This document shows positions 8,452 through 15,695 of a stretch of DNA of 64,000 nt, in pieces. The DNA is from Sphingobacterium yanglingense (GTDB lineage Bacteria > Bacteroidota > Bacteroidia > Sphingobacteriales > Sphingobacteriaceae): contig NZ_SNYV01000003.1 of assembly GCF_004363245.1 (NCBI RefSeq), positions 55,551 to 119,550 of the forward strand, read 5' to 3'. Each line of letters begins with the position of its first letter. Positions within the stretch are counted from its first letter, which is position 1. The translations under genes were made by a program, and so were the position numbers. The notes under the pieces are model-generated. The model saw only the letters and a program-made list of their open reading frames with translations. It did not search any database and had not been told where the DNA came from.

Positions 8452-9726
8452 ATGGAAACACCGTCGAACAAACCGTATGCAATTAATCTAGCAGCTAGCT
8501 TATTTGCCCTTGTATTAATACTGGCTTTACTATATGTAGCCCAAGATGTGCTCCTACCTATACTATTTGCAACGCTGATTTCCATCTCTCTCTTTCCATT
8601 AGCCAGACTCTTTGAGCGCTTGCGTCTCGGGAAGGCTTTTTCGGCGCTGTTGGCGGTTATCGTCGCCATAACAGTAATCTCGGCCATCCTATGGTTTATC
8701 GTGCATCAGAGTATTATCATCGGGAAAGATGCCTCTGCCATTACAGACAAAGTGCTTTCTGTTCTTGAAAATGGTCAAAACTGGCTCCAGGATAGATTTG
8801 GCATCGAAAGAAACCAAGTACTTGACAAACTAAAAGAACAGGGCAACAAAACACTGGAAAATGCCGGTGGTGTGATAACGGCAACATTTGGATCTATAGG
8901 CAATATGCTGGCCAGTGCGATATTGGTACCTCTGTACAGTTTTTTCATGCTCTACTACCGTGATTTCTTTCGGGAGTTTTTCTTTAAAGCATTCAAATCT
9001 ACGCCACAAACCAAAGTCGATGAGGTACTGAATAAGATATACACGGTTGTACAGAGCTACCTTGTAGGCCTCATTACTGTGATGGGAATCGTCGCAATAC
9101 TAAATACCGTAGGCCTTATGCTTATGGATATTGAGTACGCTTGGTTCTTTGGGACATTGGCCTCACTCTTGATGCTGCTCCCTTACATCGGGATAGCCAT
9201 AGGATCTATATTGCCAGCGCTTTTCGCATTAGCGACCAAAGACACCGCATGGTACGCGCTAGGTGTCGTGGCTTGGTTTCAGGTGGTACAGTTTTTAGAA
9301 GGAAATATAATCACCCCAAATATAGTAGGGAGTAAGGTCAGCATAAATCCACTTATGGCGATTATCGGCATTCTATTGGGCGGAATGCTCTTTGGCCTCG
9401 CAGGTTTAATCTTGGCACTCCCATTCATAGCTACATTAAAAGTTATATTCGATGCCATCCCAAGTATGGAGGCTTTTGGATTCCTAATCGGCGAACCGGA
9501 AAAACAGCACCTCAAACGAAACTCAACGCAAGAACTGCTCATGAAATGGGGAATCGTACGTACGCCTAAAGTGGAGAATAAAGTCAAAGTGGATATTACT
9601 ATAAATAATACGGAAAAACCTGAGGCAATGCCTCAGTCTGAACTGACGTATAAAGAAATCCATGAAAGTGAAGACATTCCCTATACGGAGGCTCCGAAAG
9701 AGGATGAAAAACAAAAACCCGAGTAA
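8452..9726 (+). CDS. AI-2E family transporter (PerM/TqsA-like)
   Basis: The 424-aa membrane protein has the family pattern: hydrophobic segments at the N-terminus (about 12-30, 35-50, 62-85), a soluble region, then a block of helices between about 150 and 345. A polar, Glu- and Lys-rich C-terminal tail of about 75 residues follows. Members export autoinducer-2 or act as Na+/H+ antiporters (TqsA and related studies), so the substrate here is open. It overlaps transcriptionally with the MFS gene upstream and TatD downstream. Confidence 0.85.
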   Translation: METPSNKPYAINLAASLFALVLILALLYVAQDVLLPILFATLISISLFPLARLFERLRLGKAFSALLAVIVAITVISAILWFIVHQSIIIGKDASAITDKVLSVLENGQNWLQDRFGIERNQVLDKLKEQGNKTLENAGGVITATFGSIGNMLASAILVPLYSFFMLYYRDFFREFFFKAFKSTPQTKVDEVLNKIYTVVQSYLVGLITVMGIVAILNTVGLMLMDIEYAWFFGTLASLLMLLPYIGIAIGSILPALFALATKDTAWYALGVVAWFQVVQFLEGNIITPNIVGSKVSINPLMAIIGILLGGMLFGLAGLILALPFIATLKVIFDAIPSMEAFGFLIGEPEKQHLKRNSTQELLMKWGIVRTPKVENKVKVDITINNTEKPEAMPQSELTYKEIHESEDIPYTEAPKEDEKQKPE

Positions 9727-9733
9727 ATATATT

Positions 9734-10396
9734 ATGTCTCTTCCTTTTTTAGACATACATACCCATCATACATTCCAGCACCCGGACACATTACGTATCC
9801 TCAATCATATCATAGGCCGGGAGGTAATGGACAAGGAAAGCCTATATACTGCCGGTATACATCCTTGGTATATTGCCCCGGAACTGAATACGCAATGGCA
9901 GCTTTTAGAGGCCGCAGTAGAAAATCCCCAGGTGATCGGGATTGGCGAATGTGGATTGGACAAACTCTGTGAAACGGATTGGAATCTCCAGGTAGAGGTC
10001 TTTGAAAGTCAAATCCACTTGGCAAAAAGACAGCATAAACCACTGCTCATACATAGTGTAAGAGCCTATCAGGAGATAAGCCAGTTACTACGAAAACATC
10101 AGTTCCACCTACCCGTAATATTTCACGGCTTTAATAAAAACATAAAACTGGCAAAGCAGCTACTTGATGCAGGCTACTACCTAAGCTTAGGAGCAGACAT
10201 TCTTGATGGCAGGCAGGATGCACTGATTGCCGAAATCCCGCTGGACAGGGTGTTTCTAGAAACAGACGATAAAACGACTGATATAGTAGCTATTTTTTCT
10301 TACTTTTGTGCCGCTCGAAAACTTCCTCTTGATGTACTCAAACAGCAGTTGACAGACAATTTCGAGCAAGTATTTAATTACAGGATTGAAGAATGA
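9734..10396 (+). CDS. TatD-family metal-dependent hydrolase
   Basis: The 220-aa TIM-barrel hydrolase opens with MSLPFLDIHTHH, where His9 and His11 are the first metal ligands. Further expected ligands follow in GIGECGLDK (Glu), IHSVRA, IFHGFNK and ETDDK. TatD proteins act as 3'-5' DNA/RNA exonucleases or D-tyrosyl hydrolases in the cytoplasm. The start was placed at the MSLPF methionine because the metal motif normally sits within 10 residues of the N-terminus; an upstream in-frame ATG at 9704 lies inside the preceding gene. It is somewhat shorter than the usual 255-265 aa. Its stop overlaps the tcdA start by ATGA. Confidence 0.8.
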   Translation: MSLPFLDIHTHHTFQHPDTLRILNHIIGREVMDKESLYTAGIHPWYIAPELNTQWQLLEAAVENPQVIGIGECGLDKLCETDWNLQVEVFESQIHLAKRQHKPLLIHSVRAYQEISQLLRKHQFHLPVIFHGFNKNIKLAKQLLDAGYYLSLGADILDGRQDALIAEIPLDRVFLETDDKTTDIVAIFSYFCAARKLPLDVLKQQLTDNFEQVFNYRIEE

Positions 10397-11121
10397 AAGA
10401 TTTATCGTGGTTATCTAGAACAGAAGCTTTGATAGGCCGCGAGGCTATAGAGAAACTAGCCTCATCGCATGTCATGGTATTGGGACTGGGAGGTGTAGGC
10501 TCTTATGCAGCAGAATTTATCTGTCGCGGAGGTGTAGGCAAAATGACGATTATAGATGGAGACACGGTAGATCCGACAAACAGGAACAGACAACTGCCTG
10601 CACTGGCGACCAACCACGGTATCTCTAAGGCGCAGATCATGAAACAGCGTTTGCTGGACATCAACCCCGAGTTGGACCTCACAGTACTGGAAGAGTTTAT
10701 CATTCCCGAACGCTTGGAGACCCTACTCGAGACCAAACCCGATTATATTGTCGAAGCGATAGATAGTATCACACCGAAACTATTTTTGATCCGACGCGCA
10801 TATGCAGCGAAGATTCCTTTTGTCAGCTCGATGGGAGCTGGTGGAAAAGTAGACCCTACAAAAATACAAATCGCGGATATCAGCAAATCCTATAACTGTA
10901 AGCTGGCGTTGCACATTCGTAAAAAGCTACGCAAACATGATATCCGGGAAGGCGTAAAGGTGGCATTCTCTACGGAGTTACCGGAAAAATCTTCGCTGAT
11001 CTATACGGACGGCAGCAACTTTAAAAAATCAGCTTATGGCACAATGTCTTACCTTCCGGCTGCATTTGGTGGAGCAATCGCTTCGGTGGCGCTTCGTGAA
11101 TTGATCGGAAAGGAAGCATAA
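10393..11121 (+). CDS. tcdA: tRNA threonylcarbamoyladenosine dehydratase (ThiF/E1-like)
   Basis: The 242-aa protein belongs to the MoeB/ThiF E1-like superfamily and matches the TcdA (YgdL/CsdL) subfamily. TcdA uses ATP to dehydrate t6A to cyclic t6A at position 37 of ANN-decoding tRNAs. The nucleotide-binding motif GLGGVGSYAAE lies at about 31-41, the IDGDTVDPTNRNRQ segment at about 53-66, and the KSAYGTMSYLPAAFG segment near the C-terminus is typical. It overlaps tatD by 4 bases, so the two are translationally coupled. Confidence 0.85.
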   Translation: MKDLSWLSRTEALIGREAIEKLASSHVMVLGLGGVGSYAAEFICRGGVGKMTIIDGDTVDPTNRNRQLPALATNHGISKAQIMKQRLLDINPELDLTVLEEFIIPERLETLLETKPDYIVEAIDSITPKLFLIRRAYAAKIPFVSSMGAGGKVDPTKIQIADISKSYNCKLALHIRKKLRKHDIREGVKVAFSTELPEKSSLIYTDGSNFKKSAYGTMSYLPAAFGGAIASVALRELIGKEA

Positions 11122-11219
11122 TTCGATATAGCTGGAAAACACACCGATAAAAATATATTTTTCACCGAAAATCTGCCTAGGTTTACCTACTTGGACTGGG
11201 CAAGCCATGTATTCTCCAC

Positions 11220-11227
11220 TACCTTTG
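11220..11227 (+). promoter_or_regulatory. -7 box upstream of the DUF4342/YqaE pair
   Basis: TACCTTTG matches TAnnTTTG and lies 43 bases before the DUF4342 start. The nearest TTG (11191) is 26 bases upstream, slightly too far for the usual -33 spacing. It suggests a transcription unit separate from tcdA. Confidence 0.4.
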
Positions 11228-11270
11228 ATACCATACAAACAAAGAACATAAATTTTAAAAAAGAGAAATC

Positions 11271-11564
11271 ATGGCATTCAAAGAAACTTATAATATCTCC
11301 GGAGAAAACCTTCTAAAGAAAATCAAAGAACTGATCAACGATGGTAATGTGACGAAAATCACTATCGCTGATAAGCATGAAAAAGAAATCATCAGTTTTC
11401 CGGTAACTATTGGTATCGTAGGACTAATCCTCGCTCCCATTTTTGCAGCAGTAGGTGCATTGGCAGCTGTAATCGCAGAGTGCAAAATAATTGTTGAGCG
11501 TAAAGATGCGGAGCCTAAAGAAAATAGCGCGGAAAAAGAACAAGAAGACAATCCCCTAGTTTAA
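11271..11564 (+). CDS. DUF4342 domain-containing small protein
   Basis: The 97-aa protein has an amphipathic N-terminal segment with NISGENLLKKIKELI (about 8-22), as in UBA-like helices of DUF4342. A basic linker, one long hydrophobic segment (about 45-70) and an acidic tail follow. DUF4342 proteins occur in Firmicutes and Bacteroidota and have no established function. The gene is 18 bases ahead of a Pmp3/YqaE membrane protein, which suggests a shared role at the membrane, perhaps in stress; that is inference. Confidence 0.7.
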   Translation: MAFKETYNISGENLLKKIKELINDGNVTKITIADKHEKEIISFPVTIGIVGLILAPIFAAVGALAAVIAECKIIVERKDAEPKENSAEKEQEDNPLV

Positions 11565-11582
11565 TTTTAAAGAACAGATAAA

Positions 11583-11768
11583 ATGATATTGATCGCTGTA
11601 TTATTCCCTTGGCTCTCCTTCTTTCTAAGAGGCAAGATTTTTTCGGGAATTTTATGTTTAATCTTACAGATAACCTTAATAGGATGGCTGCCTGCTGCGA
11701 TATGGGCTGTGGCCTCCCGCTTGGATGCAAAAAACAAGCAGCGAATCGACCGTCTAAATAGATGCTAA
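11583..11768 (+). CDS. YqaE/Pmp3-family small membrane protein
   Basis: The 61-aa protein has two hydrophobic helices (about 2-14 and 20-45). The second contains the family pattern of a glycine, a short Leu/Ile run and GWLPAAIWA. Pmp3/YqaE proteins are membrane proteolipids linked to membrane potential and salt or cold stress in yeast and plants. It is followed directly by a strong bidirectional terminator. Length is typical for the family. Confidence 0.8.
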   Translation: MILIAVLFPWLSFFLRGKIFSGILCLILQITLIGWLPAAIWAVASRLDAKNKQRIDRLNRC

Positions 11769-11800
11769 AAAAAGCCTTCGAATCGAAGGCTTTTTCTTTT
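11767..11800. terminator. Bidirectional terminator between yqaE-like and glmM
   Basis: The stem AAAAAGCCTTC/GAAGGCTTTTT has a 5-base loop and T-rich ends on both strands. It separates the convergent genes. Confidence 0.9.
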
Positions 11801-11802
11801 AT

Positions 11803-13185
11803 TTAGGAGATAATATCTTCTATCTCTTTGATTATCTTTTGTGCAATCGCTTCCGCAGCTTCAGGCGTAGGCCCCTCGGAGTAGATACGGATAATCGGTT
11901 CTGTATTCGACTTCCGTAAGTGTACCCACTCATTTTCAAAATCAATCTTCAGCCCGTCGATGGTTGTATGCTGCTCGTGGGCATATTTAGCCTGCATCTT
12001 GGCCAATAAACCATCGATATCTAACCCTGGAGTCAACGTTATCTTGTTTTTGGACATAAAATACTGTGGTAATTCGGCTCTATAGGTCGAGACCTTTTTG
12101 CCCATCTTCGCAAGATGTGTCAAGAAGATTGCCACACCGACTAAAGCATCACGTCCATAATGTGACGCAGGATAGATTACCCCGCCATTGCCTTCACCAC
12201 CAATCACAGCAGCCACTTCTTTCATCTTTGTCACTACATTCACCTCACCAACAGCTGCCGCAAAATACTCGCCACCATGACGCAATGTAACATCGCGCAG
12301 CGCACGTGTAGAAGATAGATTGGAAACCGTATTTCCCTTTTGCTGCGACAAGATATAATCAGCAACAGCAACCAAAGTATACTCCTCGCCAAATAACTCT
12401 CCGTCTTCCATCATAAACACCAAACGATCTACATCAGGATCGACGGCAATACCAAGATCTGCTTTATTGTTCAATACTGCAGCAGAAAGATCGGTCAAAT
12501 GCTCTTTTAAAGGTTCTGGATTATGCGGGAACTTACCGTTGGGTTCGCAGTGTATCTTATAGATGGTCTCCACTCCCATTGCCTCCAACAATGCCGGAAT
12601 AAAAAATCCTCCGGTACTATTGACGGCATCCACTGCAATTTTGAACCCCGCTCCTTTGACCGCATCTACATCTACATATTCAAGAGCCAGTACTGCATCG
12701 ATATGTTTCTGAAGATAGCTGCTATCATTTACTACTTTTCCAAGATTCTGCACCTCCGCGAAATCGAAGTCCAGACTCTCGCCAAGACTTAATACCTCTT
12801 GCCCCTCAGCGTCTGAAATAAATTCGCCTTTTGCGTTTAATAATTTCAAGGCATTCCACTGTCCTGGATTATGGGAAGCAGTCAATATAATACCACCTGC
12901 TGCTCCCTCTAAAGGAACAGCTATCTCCACAGTCGGCGTTGTGGAAAGCCCTAGATCGACTACCTCGGCACCAATACTCTGCAACGTACCGACGACCAGA
13001 TTATTAACCATCTCTCCAGACTCTCGAGCATCTCTACCGACTACAATCTTCTTAAGACCAGTCTTCTGCATAAGAATATTACCGAAAGCCGCCGTGAATT
13101 TGACAATATCAATAGGTGTCAATCCTTCTCCGGCACGGCCTCCAATAGTACCACGGATACCCGAAATAGATTTTATTAAAGTCAT
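11803..13185 (-). CDS. glmM: Phosphoglucosamine mutase (phosphohexomutase family)
   Basis: The 460-aa alpha-D-phosphohexomutase likely interconverts glucosamine-6-phosphate and glucosamine-1-phosphate for UDP-GlcNAc synthesis. The phosphoserine loop TASHNPGQWN has Ser104 as catalytic residue. The Mg2+ loop DPDVDRL (249-255) supplies three Asp ligands, and the sugar-binding loop reads GEGNGG. The start at 13185 (MTLIKSISGIRGT) replaces a longer TTG start. A phosphomannomutase or phosphoglucomutase activity cannot be excluded from sequence. It diverges from the PAP2 gene. Confidence 0.8.
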   Translation of the reverse strand: MTLIKSISGIRGTIGGRAGEGLTPIDIVKFTAAFGNILMQKTGLKKIVVGRDARESGEMVNNLVVGTLQSIGAEVVDLGLSTTPTVEIAVPLEGAAGGIILTASHNPGQWNALKLLNAKGEFISDAEGQEVLSLGESLDFDFAEVQNLGKVVNDSSYLQKHIDAVLALEYVDVDAVKGAGFKIAVDAVNSTGGFFIPALLEAMGVETIYKIHCEPNGKFPHNPEPLKEHLTDLSAAVLNNKADLGIAVDPDVDRLVFMMEDGELFGEEYTLVAVADYILSQQKGNTVSNLSSTRALRDVTLRHGGEYFAAAVGEVNVVTKMKEVAAVIGGEGNGGVIYPASHYGRDALVGVAIFLTHLAKMGKKVSTYRAELPQYFMSKNKITLTPGLDIDGLLAKMQAKYAHEQHTTIDGLKIDFENEWVHLRKSNTEPIIRIYSEGPTPEAAEAIAQKIIKEIEDIIS

Positions 13186-13249
13186 ATACGAAATCAATTA
13201 TAGTGAACCGTAAAAATAAGCTATTCCTAAATAAATACAAGTATCTTGA

Positions 13250-13278
13250 TTGGATATAAAATTAAAAACATATCTTTG
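13250..13278 (+). promoter_or_regulatory. Bacteroidota-type promoter of the PAP2 gene
   Basis: TTG (13250-13252), an 18-base spacer and TATCTTTG (13271-13278) match the Bacteroidota consensus. This implies a leader of about 85 bases and supports the downstream ATG at 13370. Confidence 0.65.
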
Positions 13279-13369
13279 TTGCAACTTTGTGTATTTTAAT
13301 GCAAAAATACTATTTTACGTTTTATGTCAATTAATGTATTTTAGCTTTTCATACACAAAACATAAAACT

Positions 13370-13957
13370 ATGTGGCAACAGATAATTGATCTAGATAAAG
13401 AAATATTCTTGCTGATAAACCAAGGATTAAGCAACCCAGTATTTGACTGGTTGCTACCTATTTTACGCAACCCGTTTACCTGGGCTCCGCTTTACCTTTT
13501 TGTGGTTATCTTTTTCATCAAACACTATGGCAAACTAGGTATATTGGTTGTCCTGTGCACGTTGATTAATTTTGGGGTGTCCGATGGTATCTCCTCGCAC
13601 CTGATCAAAAAAAATGTAAAACGTATACGGCCTTGCAACGACATCGAGTTCAAGCATGATATCAATCTCCGGGTGAGATGTGGATCGGGGTTTAGTTTCA
13701 CAAGCTCCCATGCCACCAATCATTTTGCAATGGCATTTTTCTGGATCGTACTGTTCAGACGTAAATGGAAGCATACCCTATGGCTATGTATACTATGGGC
13801 TTCTCTTATTTCAGTTTCACAGATCTATGTCGGAGTACACTACCCTTTTGATATCCTCTGCGGTGCCCTACTCGGAAGCCTGATCGGTATCCTCAACGGC
13901 AACCTGTTCAAACGGTTTGTACCGTCTTTCTTTAAGGAAACAATTCCAATAACATAA
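13370..13957 (+). CDS. PAP2-superfamily membrane phosphatase
   Basis: The 195-aa protein has about five membrane helices and the three phosphatase motifs: K-X6-RP at 80-88, SSHA with His114 (PSGH-type), and SQ-X5-H-X3-D with His157 and Asp161. It would remove phosphate from undecaprenyl pyrophosphate, lipid A, phosphatidylglycerophosphate or phosphatidate at the outer face of the inner membrane. The arginine expected in motif 3 (SR) is Gln151 here. The ATG at 13370 was chosen from the promoter position and family start. The ZIP gene follows after 6 bases. Confidence 0.8.
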   Translation: MWQQIIDLDKEIFLLINQGLSNPVFDWLLPILRNPFTWAPLYLFVVIFFIKHYGKLGILVVLCTLINFGVSDGISSHLIKKNVKRIRPCNDIEFKHDINLRVRCGSGFSFTSSHATNHFAMAFFWIVLFRRKWKHTLWLCILWASLISVSQIYVGVHYPFDILCGALLGSLIGILNGNLFKRFVPSFFKETIPIT

Positions 13958-13963
13958 TACTAT

Positions 13964-14872
13964 ATGAGCTTTACTTTAATCGTAGCTATCTTATTTTTAT
14001 CTGCCTTCATCAGTGGTATGGCGGTATTTTTTGTCAAACGTGATAATACAAGTTATCTCAAGTTGATACTTTCCTTCAGTGGAGCCTATCTATTTGCTAT
14101 TACGGTATTACACCTGATCCCCCACGTTTATCATGCGAACACAACCAGTCCGGAAGTAATCGGTCTGTATATTCTAGGCGGTTTTATATTCCAATTGCTC
14201 TTGGAACAGTTCTCGCAAGGAATAGAACATGGACATATACATCACCATGAAAACACTGGTTTTCCGTTAGGGATTATGATCAGCCTATGTCTTCATGCGT
14301 TTCTGGAAGGGATGCCACTCATATCGGGACAGCAGACGAAACTTGTATTTGGTATCGCAATACACCATATACCTGCGGCATTTGCACTAGGTAGTTTATT
14401 ATTGAGCTCTACGGTAAAAAAACAGACTATCATCATTATGCTTGTAATATTTGCGGCAATGACTCCGCTAGGATTTATTACAAGTTCTGTATTAAGTGAG
14501 GGAGAAATCGGAAATATATCTCAGCATTTTGATAAAATAATGGCTGTAGTAATCGGTATATTCTTACATATCTCGACGACTATATTATTCGAATCAGGTT
14601 CTGCAGATCACCACAAATTTAATAAGAAGAAAATGGCTGCTGTGTTCTTAGGCCTGGCAGTATCACTTACCACCTTCTTATTGCCACACGACCACAGCCA
14701 TGGCGCACATGGACATGAGCACCATAATCATGATGGTCATAACCACGACGATCACGACCATGAGCATACAGATGGAACACATGACCACAACCATGATGGA
14801 CATGATCACAGCCACGACCATAGTAAAGACGAAGCGCCTAAGCATGATGACCACAAGGGGCATCAGCATTAA
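13964..14872 (+). CDS. ZIP-family metal transporter with a long His-rich C-terminal tail
   Basis: The 302-aa protein has about eight helices. The ZIP signature helices include a segment with SLCLHAFLEGMP and one with GIAIHHIPAAFALG, whose His and Glu residues form the metal path. A first His cluster (EHGHIHHHE) lies in the variable loop after helix 3. After the last helix, about 61 residues contain 24 His alternating with Asp, Gly and Ser. ZIP C-termini face outside the cytoplasm, so the tail may collect Zn2+ or Fe2+ in the periplasm. The gene follows PAP2 by 6 bases and converges on a MarR gene. Confidence 0.85.
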   Translation: MSFTLIVAILFLSAFISGMAVFFVKRDNTSYLKLILSFSGAYLFAITVLHLIPHVYHANTTSPEVIGLYILGGFIFQLLLEQFSQGIEHGHIHHHENTGFPLGIMISLCLHAFLEGMPLISGQQTKLVFGIAIHHIPAAFALGSLLLSSTVKKQTIIIMLVIFAAMTPLGFITSSVLSEGEIGNISQHFDKIMAVVIGIFLHISTTILFESGSADHHKFNKKKMAAVFLGLAVSLTTFLLPHDHSHGAHGHEHHNHDGHNHDDHDHEHTDGTHDHNHDGHDHSHDHSKDEAPKHDDHKGHQH

Positions 14873-14881
14873 CCACCTGGA

Positions 14882-15337
14882 TTAAATTTCGCCGCGCATT
14901 TTATCCAGCAAATCGCTCAGAAGCTGCGCCTCTTGAGTCGTAAGATTTTCGGATAATATTGTAGAAAGATTCATATCGGCCTCTAATTCTTCTAAGAGTT
15001 GGAGGCCTTTTTCTGTAATAAGAAGGTCTACAGCCCGTTTGTCAGTCTTATTCTTAGTACGGGTGACCAACCCTTTGGTCACGATACGTTCTACCAACCT
15101 TGAAATATCAGGTGTACTATTTATCATACGTTCGCGGATAGTAGCATTGGAAGCTGGCTTGGGGTATTGACCACGTAAAATCCGAAGCACATTAAATTGT
15201 TGAAGGGTAATACTCAGCCTACTTGCCCTCTCTTCCAATAGATTAGTCAACCAATTGTTAGTAAAAAGAACATTAATCGTGGCCTTATGCCAATCATCCT
15301 GAAATCGACTAGTCTTGATCCGATCCTCAATACCCAT
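14882..15337 (-). CDS. MarR-family transcriptional regulator
   Basis: The 151-aa protein has the winged-helix MarR fold. Dimerisation helices lie at both ends. A recognition region with TPDISRLVERIVTKGLVTRT (about 75-94) and a wing with NKTDKRAVDLLITEKG follow. It is divergent from feoA-feoB (119 bases between starts) and ends 9 bases from the ZIP gene stop, so it is the natural candidate regulator of this metal cluster. No Cys- or His-rich metal site is obvious, so its ligand is unknown. Confidence 0.85.
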   Translation of the reverse strand: MGIEDRIKTSRFQDDWHKATINVLFTNNWLTNLLEERASRLSITLQQFNVLRILRGQYPKPASNATIRERMINSTPDISRLVERIVTKGLVTRTKNKTDKRAVDLLITEKGLQLLEELEADMNLSTILSENLTTQEAQLLSDLLDKMRGEI

Positions 15338-15405
15338 GCTTTTAATAAATCTAAATAAAACAACTATGTGACAGAACCAACACCTCTACATTCACTCCTT
15401 TTACC

Positions 15406-15413
15406 TATATTTG
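15406..15413 (+). promoter_or_regulatory. -7 box of the feo operon
   Basis: TATATTTG matches TAnnTTTG exactly, 42 bases upstream of the feoA ATG. No TTG is found at the -33 distance, so an activator may be needed. Confidence 0.5.
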
Positions 15414-15455
15414 GGGGATTTCGAGGTATTGAAATCATCTAAAGTTACAAAAATA

Positions 15456-15695
15456 ATGCAAAATAAAATCTCACTGGATAAACTAAAAAAAGGTGAAAAG
15501 GCAATTATTCACTCTTTTGAAAAAGATGATCTGCCGGCCAAGTTTTACGAATTGGGTTTTACCCCGGGTACTACCATACAAATCAAGCATAAAGCCCCAT
15601 TGCATGGTCCCATCTGTATTAACATTATTCAAGACAATACCTTAGTAGCAATCAGAAAGTCAGAAGCAGCTTTAATTCTGGCAAATAAAATATAA
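15456..15695 (+). CDS. feoA: Ferrous iron transport protein A
   Basis: The 79-aa SH3-like protein has the FeoA pattern LDKLKKGEKAIIHSF at the N-terminus, a central LPAKFYELGFTPGTTIQI turn and a C-terminal strand with ALRKS-like residues. FeoA binds and tunes FeoB at the cytoplasmic side. ATG 15456 was chosen because it follows the -7 box and the family starts here. The stop shares one base with the feoB ATG (TAATG). Confidence 0.9.
   Translation: MQNKISLDKLKKGEKAIIHSFEKDDLPAKFYELGFTPGTTIQIKHKAPLHGPICINIIQDNTLVAIRKSEAALILANKI

Noticed and set aside
14678..14885. Met- and Val-rich open frames and a CRISPR-like repeat pattern in the ZIP gene end
   Set aside because: The repetition comes from His/Asp codons (CAT, CAC, GAT, GAC) of the His-rich tail; units are irregular and no spacers exist.
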